Shown here: positions 59,531 through 64,000 of the stretch, piece after piece | How the letters are laid out: each line of letters opens with the position of its first letter | Numbering within the stretch: the stretch's first letter is position 1 | Assembly (NCBI RefSeq): GCF_039831995.1 | Contig: NZ_JBDOIO010000003.1 | Coordinates: 1,178,001 to 1,242,000, forward strand | From: Paenibacillus pabuli | Lineage (GTDB): Bacteria > Bacillota > Bacilli > Paenibacillales > Paenibacillaceae | Direction of reading: 5' to 3' | DNA: 64,000 nucleotides | Translations under genes and position numbers: made by a program | Notes under the pieces: generated by a model | What the model was told of the DNA's origin: nothing | Databases searched by the model: none | Seen by the model: the letters and a program-made list of their open reading frames with translations, nothing else

Positions 59531-59611
59531 TCCAAATCCCCCTCCTTCTGCGGATCTTGCCGCCGCCCATGGTGATCCATAAGCAGCGGCAATTCCGAGA
59601 CTTCTATACTC

Positions 59612-60643
59612 CTATAAAATTAGAGCTGTTTTGACCGAGTTCATCGGCAGAGGCTCCCCGGTACGCAGATGATATCCCACGGTGCCGTTAAATGCCTCCT
59701 CGTAATCAGATAGCAGTTCCTTGGCCGTCACCATGCGTTCCAGTTCCGGAATGCTTTGCGCGAATTTCAATGCCGTACTAATCATCGAATGCACGGCTAC
59801 GGCGCCAATAATGCTAATCCCATCATTAATCACGTCAGTTGATTTAAATGTCACCTTATAGCTGTCGTCGTAGCCCATGGGAATGATTCTGCCCCCTTTG
59901 GCAATCATCTCAAATCCAACATGAAGCTGATTCCCCACAGCATCGACTACGATATCAAACTTTTTGTTGTTGTTAATTTCGTATACGTTATCCAGCGTCA
60001 GTTCCTGAGGATAGAACACATGATCAGCAATGGTTGAAGCAAACTCTTTGCGGTACGGGTCTACTTCTGTGCCAACGGTGAGCCGTGCCAATCGTTTGCT
60101 TACAAGCTGACACAGGGAGCCAATGGCGCCTGAACCCAGAACGAGCACTGAATCACTTGGCTTAACCCCTGCTTTCATGAACGTCTGCAGAACACAACCA
60201 AGCGGCTCAATCATCATCGCCGTCTCCCAGCTCATGGAATCCGAAATTGGATAGATATATTTCTCATCTCCCACGTAATATTCGGCAAATGTACCGTGCG
60301 TGGTCATGCCTACCTGATAATCATCGAAGTTTTCACAATAGATGAACAATCCTTCGCGGCAGTAGGAGCAGGTTCCACAAGACTGGGTGGGATCAATCAA
60401 AACCCGGTCGCCTACCTGAAATCCGCGGACCTCCGAGCCCACCTCCACGACCGTACCCACGCCTTCATGACCGATAATCGTTCCCTTGTTTGCCGGAACT
60501 TTGCCTTTGACAATGTTCAGATCCGTGCCGCAGATGCCTGAGCCATAAATTTTGACTTTAACCTGGTTCGGTTTTTGGATGCTTGGTTGTTCAACATCAA
60601 GTAATGCTACCTGTTTATGATCCTGATATACGAGTGCTTTCAT
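59612..60643 (-). CDS. Zinc-dependent sugar/polyol dehydrogenase (GatD-like)
   Basis: A 343-residue medium-chain dehydrogenase. Catalytic zinc ligands are GSGICGTDLN and IGHEGVGTVVEVG; the structural zinc site is CGTCSYCREGLFIYC. The nucleotide fold has VLVLGSGAIGSLCQLVSKRL. It is nearest to galactitol-1-phosphate and sorbitol-type dehydrogenases, so it may oxidise a sugar alcohol or sugar hydroxyl to a ketone. AGGAGG lies 8 bases before the ATG. Between an aminotransferase and an exporter, it could supply the keto group for transamination. Confidence 0.88.
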   Translation of the reverse strand: MKALVYQDHKQVALLDVEQPSIQKPNQVKVKIYGSGICGTDLNIVKGKVPANKGTIIGHEGVGTVVEVGSEVRGFQVGDRVLIDPTQSCGTCSYCREGLFIYCENFDDYQVGMTTHGTFAEYYVGDEKYIYPISDSMSWETAMMIEPLGCVLQTFMKAGVKPSDSVLVLGSGAIGSLCQLVSKRLARLTVGTEVDPYRKEFASTIADHVFYPQELTLDNVYEINNNKKFDIVVDAVGNQLHVGFEMIAKGGRIIPMGYDDSYKVTFKSTDVINDGISIIGAVAVHSMISTALKFAQSIPELERMVTAKELLSDYEEAFNGTVGYHLRTGEPLPMNSVKTALIL

Positions 60644-60703
60644 GGATTATTCCTCCTAGTCGATTCCCCCGTAGGGATGAAGTTATAAACGTTTTCGAAA
60701 TTG

Positions 60704-61984
60704 TTATTGAGCAAGGTGCTCCTGTTTACGCAGCTCTTTCCAGTCCGAAAGCGTCTGCAATAGTGCTTCCTCCACCCACAGCAATTCTTCGCGAGTATGT
60801 GCATCTGAGAAAATAAAATATCCTTTGGTGAAAATGCCGAAGTGCGCCATTTTTTTAACGATAAACTCCCGGAACGGATCAGATTGGAAGTTATCCTCCG
60901 TAATCGAGTGAATGTAGAAGCTTGCATAGGTTCCCTTCAGCGCCAATTGGTCCGTCAGCCCAAGAAGCACAAGTTCCGCTTCAATCAGGTCCATGATCCG
61001 GATGGTGGCATCACGCCAGCTTGGCCATACCTTTGCAGCTTTCATCAAGCGCTCACATGCGATGGCTGCTGCAAGTGCAGTGGTTTCACTGGAATGGGCA
61101 TTGCTGAATCTGACTTGTCCCGACAATGACATCAAATGCTGGGGTCCCATTACGGCAGCGAGAGGCAGTCCGTTCGCCATTCCTTTGGAAATACAGAGCA
61201 GATCCGGCCAGATGTCATATTCTCCTGCTGTTGCCTGCTTGCCCATTCGAATGCCCGAAGTGACTTCATCAAAAATCACAATGATATCCAATGACCGGCA
61301 GAGGGAAACGACTTGCTCCAGCGGTTCAGGCTTCCATTCATTCGGACACAGCACAATGCAGGCGATGTCTTCGGGAGACGCTGTAATCTGAGCTTCAATT
61401 CGCTCTGGTGAAGGCTTGTCGACCCAGATTGTTGTACGTTCAATATCCACTGGGATACCGCGCTCTTTCGTTTCGCGACCATAATAACCATAAGCTGACC
61501 AGTCATGCCAACCATGATAGGCTGTTGCAATCACCTTGCTTTTGCCGCTTCCTGCCCTAGCCAGACGTACGGCTCCACTGACAGCATCAGCACCGCTCTT
61601 CGTGAATCGCAGCGAAGGATATCGCCCACCAAACCGCTGCAGGATCAGGTCAGCACATTCCAGTTCAATGTCAGCCGGAATGGAGTAGCTTGTCCCTTTT
61701 TTCAACTGATGAATGACGGTCAATTGAACTTCATGGCGCGCATGTCCCCAAGGTGCCGTACCCATGGCCATCTCGCAATCCAGCCATTCATTCCCATCAA
61801 TATCGATAAATCGGGAATTACGTGCTTCTGCACAGCATACGGGTGTGTGGCCTGGAAATAACCGTTCAGGTGCTTTGGCAAGTGTACTGCATCCGCTCGG
61901 AATGACCTTTTCGACGTGCGCGAGCCACTCCAGATTCCGGGTAAACCTTACGGCACGATCCAGCGTGCTCTCTTTTGAATTCAC
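60704..61984 (-). CDS. Class III PLP aminotransferase (glutamate-1-semialdehyde-aminomutase-like)
   Basis: A 426-residue fold-type-I enzyme of the class III subgroup. It shows DIDGNEWLDCEMAMG, FTKSGADAVSGAVRLARA (phosphate cup), AYHGWHDWS, VIFDEVTSGIRMG (Asp against the PLP nitrogen) and the PLP Lys in DLLCISKGMANGLPLA. GSA-type aminotransferases of this kind install amino groups on keto-sugars and other keto/aldehyde intermediates in some aminoglycoside pathways. Start codon GTG with GGGAGG 8 bases upstream. It lies 33 bases after the GT2 gene and 60 bases before the dehydrogenase. Confidence 0.88.
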   Translation of the reverse strand: MNSKESTLDRAVRFTRNLEWLAHVEKVIPSGCSTLAKAPERLFPGHTPVCCAEARNSRFIDIDGNEWLDCEMAMGTAPWGHARHEVQLTVIHQLKKGTSYSIPADIELECADLILQRFGGRYPSLRFTKSGADAVSGAVRLARAGSGKSKVIATAYHGWHDWSAYGYYGRETKERGIPVDIERTTIWVDKPSPERIEAQITASPEDIACIVLCPNEWKPEPLEQVVSLCRSLDIIVIFDEVTSGIRMGKQATAGEYDIWPDLLCISKGMANGLPLAAVMGPQHLMSLSGQVRFSNAHSSETTALAAAIACERLMKAAKVWPSWRDATIRIMDLIEAELVLLGLTDQLALKGTYASFYIHSITEDNFQSDPFREFIVKKMAHFGIFTKGYFIFSDAHTREELLWVEEALLQTLSDWKELRKQEHLAQ

Positions 61985-62017
61985 CTATATTTCCTCCCTG
62001 TATTCTTGGTTTTGTGG

Positions 62018-63172
62018 TTAACGAACTTTGGTTCCTGGCCAGCAGCCATCGTATATGCGATCCATCGTGATAACATTGCCATATAAATCGATAATCAGAT
62101 CCTTGGCCCGGTGCGCATGTCTCATCTCAATCCAGTATCGGTTCTCCAGCAAGCGGGCAAAATTATCTACCAAAAACAGCAAGCGGTTTTCACTATGAAT
62201 CAGTTCCTTGCCCAGTACCTGCGGCAGCCAGATCGCCCCGTTCGAATTGAAGCGATTGGAATAATCACGTACCTCTGAAATAGGTGCAATATCAGCTTCC
62301 TCAAGCTTGGTCCAGAACGTATCGGCATCGCTTCGTACTTCAGCGAGATCAATGCCGACAATCGGCAGATATTGGTGTTCGGGTTGGCTACCCAGCTGTT
62401 CTTTCAAGTGACTGAACACGAACGGCCAAACATCAGCCTCGATCTCACTACCCCACTTTTTCCAGAAGCGGGCCAGATTGTTTTTCCGGTTGAAATTTCG
62501 ATGAATGCCGCTGCTGCGCTCCCAGTGATAGGCGCGAATATTTGGATTAATGACCGTATCATATCCGGCAGCCCGTGCACGCATCTGGTAATCAAAATCC
62601 TCGTATCCGTTAAAGAATTTCTCATCCAAGGTACCGATCGTTTCGTAGACTTCCCGCTTCATGCCGAACATGGCGAACACAACCAGTTGTACCGAAAATG
62701 TTTCTTTTGGAATATCTTCAGGGGATGCATTCAGGAAAAGATGCCGGCCAATGGTGTCCGCAAATGCAATCCCACAGTGCTGTACGCCTCCGGTTTGCGG
62801 ATACAGCAGTACACCGCCAATCATGCCGATTGTAATATCGCTATCCAACGTCTCTCTCATCATGGTCTGCCAATCCGGCTGCAGAATGGTGTCGGAATCC
62901 AGGAAGAATATATAATCTCCCTCAGCTCGCCGCAGTGCACTGTTAATGGACACCGCGCAACCGAGTGGAAAATCATGCTGCAGAATTTCAATCGTTACCC
63001 CTTCTCGAACTTCCTGCTTCAGTTTCTCCAGATGTTGAAAAACGGCCGAGCCGGAACCATCGTTGATGAAGATAATCTGTGTAGACGGGCTTACCGTCCG
63101 AAGCAGTGAATCGGTGAACAGGTTCAGAATGTTATAATCCTGGTTAACTGGCACAATAATTGTATAAAGCAT
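62018..63172 (-). CDS. Family 2 glycosyltransferase
   Basis: A 384-residue GT2. The N-terminal GT-A fold starts YTIIVPVNQDYNILNLF; the nucleotide-sugar DxD motif is FFLDSDTIL; later GGVLLYPQTGGVQHCG and FFNGYEDFDYQMRARAAGY (catalytic ED region) match the rhamnosyl/galactosyltransferase-like branch. About 130 C-terminal residues form an additional domain of unknown role. No membrane helix is visible, so it should act in the cytosol. AGGAGGG lies before the ATG. It heads the four-gene operon. Confidence 0.88.
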   Translation of the reverse strand: MLYTIIVPVNQDYNILNLFTDSLLRTVSPSTQIIFINDGSGSAVFQHLEKLKQEVREGVTIEILQHDFPLGCAVSINSALRRAEGDYIFFLDSDTILQPDWQTMMRETLDSDITIGMIGGVLLYPQTGGVQHCGIAFADTIGRHLFLNASPEDIPKETFSVQLVVFAMFGMKREVYETIGTLDEKFFNGYEDFDYQMRARAAGYDTVINPNIRAYHWERSSGIHRNFNRKNNLARFWKKWGSEIEADVWPFVFSHLKEQLGSQPEHQYLPIVGIDLAEVRSDADTFWTKLEEADIAPISEVRDYSNRFNSNGAIWLPQVLGKELIHSENRLLFLVDNFARLLENRYWIEMRHAHRAKDLIIDLYGNVITMDRIYDGCWPGTKVR

Positions 63173-63366
63173 GGGATCCCTCCTACTTGGATATGATGGA
63201 ATGCGTTCAAGCTGTTCACTCTGGAAAATATGTCTGGATACCAGCCTCCTTGTTCCGAATTTGCTGTCTTAATTTGGTAATGTTTTGGATCTACTAGAAA
63301 TTTATATCATTTCTTGTAATTATGAAATCTCAAATTCTGAACTCTATTAATATTTGAATATGATCC

Positions 63367-63422
63367 AAAAAAAACACCCCTGGAGTGATCCCGCACTGTA
63401 AACGCGGTTGAATCTCCAGAGG
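63367..63422 (-). terminator. Terminator of the BNR-repeat gene
   Basis: Outer arms CCCCTGGAG (63377-63385) and CTCCAGAGG (63414-63422), with an inner CCGCG/CGGG pairing, followed on the minus strand by T8. The rest of the 63173-63443 gap shows nothing recognisable. Confidence 0.72.
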
Positions 63423-63443
63423 TACTTTTCAGAAGTGAACAGA

Positions 63444-64000
63444 TTAGTTTCTGCCGTAATAAAGCTTGCGATTGGTGACATCCACCAGGTACAGGATGTC
63501 GACACCATTGGCATTACGCTCAACACTGAGCCTTTCGATCGGCTTGCCGGAAGCAATCGACGTTTGGGTCCATCCGCCATTGCCGTCCGGAACCGCCATA
63601 TATGCGCGGTCTGTACCGCTATATTTCGTATAGTAGACACGAACATTCGACCCCGTCCACGTAATATCAATTCCTGCTCTCGTTGCCGTGGCATTATATA
63701 CCGTCTGCTGCGTCCATCCTCCTGCATCATAAGAAGCATACTTCACGGAGAAGTTCGGGCTTCCTTCCTCACGGTATCGGTAAACAATCTTCGGATTCCC
63801 AGCTGAATCTACAGCAAGCTTGGCGCTCTGGATTCCCGGACCCCCTGGATCGCCTCCATCCTTGACATAGACCTCAGTTGATGCAAACGGCTGGACGATA
63901 TCCACATTACTAAGCGAAACCGGTGCAGATATGACACTGCCATCTGCTTTATAGAAGGTACCTGTCGAAGGTCTGTATTTTACGTAAGACAAATCATGAC
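63444..64000 (-). CDS. BNR-repeat surface protein, C-terminal part (cut by window edge)
   Basis: The reading frame is open to the right edge, so the N-terminus is outside the window. About 185 residues are visible. They contain repeated blades of a beta-propeller-like pattern (LAVDSAGNPKIVYRY; SVKYASYDAGGWTQQTVY; GIDITWTGSNVRVYYTKY; GGWTQTSI; VDILYLVDVTNRKLYYGRN), as in BNR-4/sialidase-type repeat proteins of Paenibacillus. The last codon is followed by a terminator. Such proteins are usually secreted and bind or cleave carbohydrates. An internal TTG at 63990-63992 is not a true start. Confidence 0.75.
   Translation of the reverse strand, partial: HDLSYVKYRPSTGTFYKADGSVISAPVSLSNVDIVQPFASTEVYVKDGGDPGGPGIQSAKLAVDSAGNPKIVYRYREEGSPNFSVKYASYDAGGWTQQTVYNATATRAGIDITWTGSNVRVYYTKYSGTDRAYMAVPDGNGGWTQTSIASGKPIERLSVERNANGVDILYLVDVTNRKLYYGRN

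Noticed and set aside
62372..63109. 245-residue plus-strand frame opposite the glycosyltransferase
   Set aside because: Antisense shadow of the GT2 gene; no ribosome-binding site or recognisable domain.

Overview
The window looks like a chromosomal segment of an endospore-forming, low-to-mid-GC Firmicute, most likely Paenibacillus. I infer this from strong AGGAGG-type ribosome-binding sites, a GerA-family germination gene with a forespore-type promoter, CotF-like coat genes around an alcohol dehydrogenase, S-layer-homology and copper-amine-oxidase-N domain proteins, CcpA-type cre sites, many AraC/TetR/MarR/LacI regulators and numerous intrinsic terminators. I see no rRNA, tRNA, insertion sequence, prophage or CRISPR array. 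Both ends cut a gene: a gerA-type gene on the left and a BNR-repeat surface protein on the right. The ORFs are dense and mostly on the minus strand. The only gene-free stretch over 300 bases is 31087-31401, which holds a promoter/cre and two hairpins.

1-15 kb: gerA 5' end, LysE-type exporter converging on an APC permease, an AraC/aldo-keto reductase pair, an acetyltransferase, a secreted lipase, an SLH protein, a MerR/aldo-keto reductase pair with a 19-bp-spacer promoter, an AraC regulator, a LysM 5'-nucleotidase, a Fur-controlled heme monooxygenase, a GH18-like protein and a probable surface protein.

15-21 kb: a PLP aminotransferase, then a compact type III polyketide synthase/methyltransferase/FAD-oxidoreductase operon, then a stand-alone murB. 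21-31 kb: a carbohydrate-use region with an ABC importer (solute-binding protein and two permeases), AraC, LacI and RpiR regulators, a Gfo/Idh/MocA oxidoreductase, a MaoC hydratase and a GH2 glycosidase. Perfect cre matches sit at the solute-binding-protein and GH2 promoters.

31-43 kb: a DEAD-box helicase, a guanidine-I (ykkC) riboswitch driving a YkkC/YkkD exporter pair, a pentapeptide protein, an MFS transporter, an aldo-keto reductase remnant next to an intact aldo-keto reductase/AraC pair, a MarR/threonine-aldolase operon with duplicated operators, and a spore-coat/alcohol-dehydrogenase operon. 43-54 kb: an ABC exporter preceded by an Arg-rich small protein and GTATAC operators, a two-component system, a UDG-fold protein, an ArsR-type fusion, a TetR/NAD(P)-binding-protein operon divergent from a DHA2 drug exporter, and a P450 whose promoter carries a TetR-type palindrome. 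54-64 kb: TetR/coiled-coil/FAD-oxidase operon, AraC, HAD phosphatase, DUF1349 protein, and a four-gene operon (GT2, class III aminotransferase, zinc dehydrogenase, MFS exporter) that resembles an amino-sugar-type biosynthetic cassette.

The most informative signals are the riboswitch-exporter unit, the type III PKS operon, the GT2-aminotransferase-dehydrogenase-exporter operon, and several promoter/operator structures readable base by base (sigma-G, MerR, Fur, cre, MarR, GTATAC, TetR). Many gene starts were moved from the longest ORF to an internal codon with a properly spaced Shine-Dalgarno; each case is explained in its entry.
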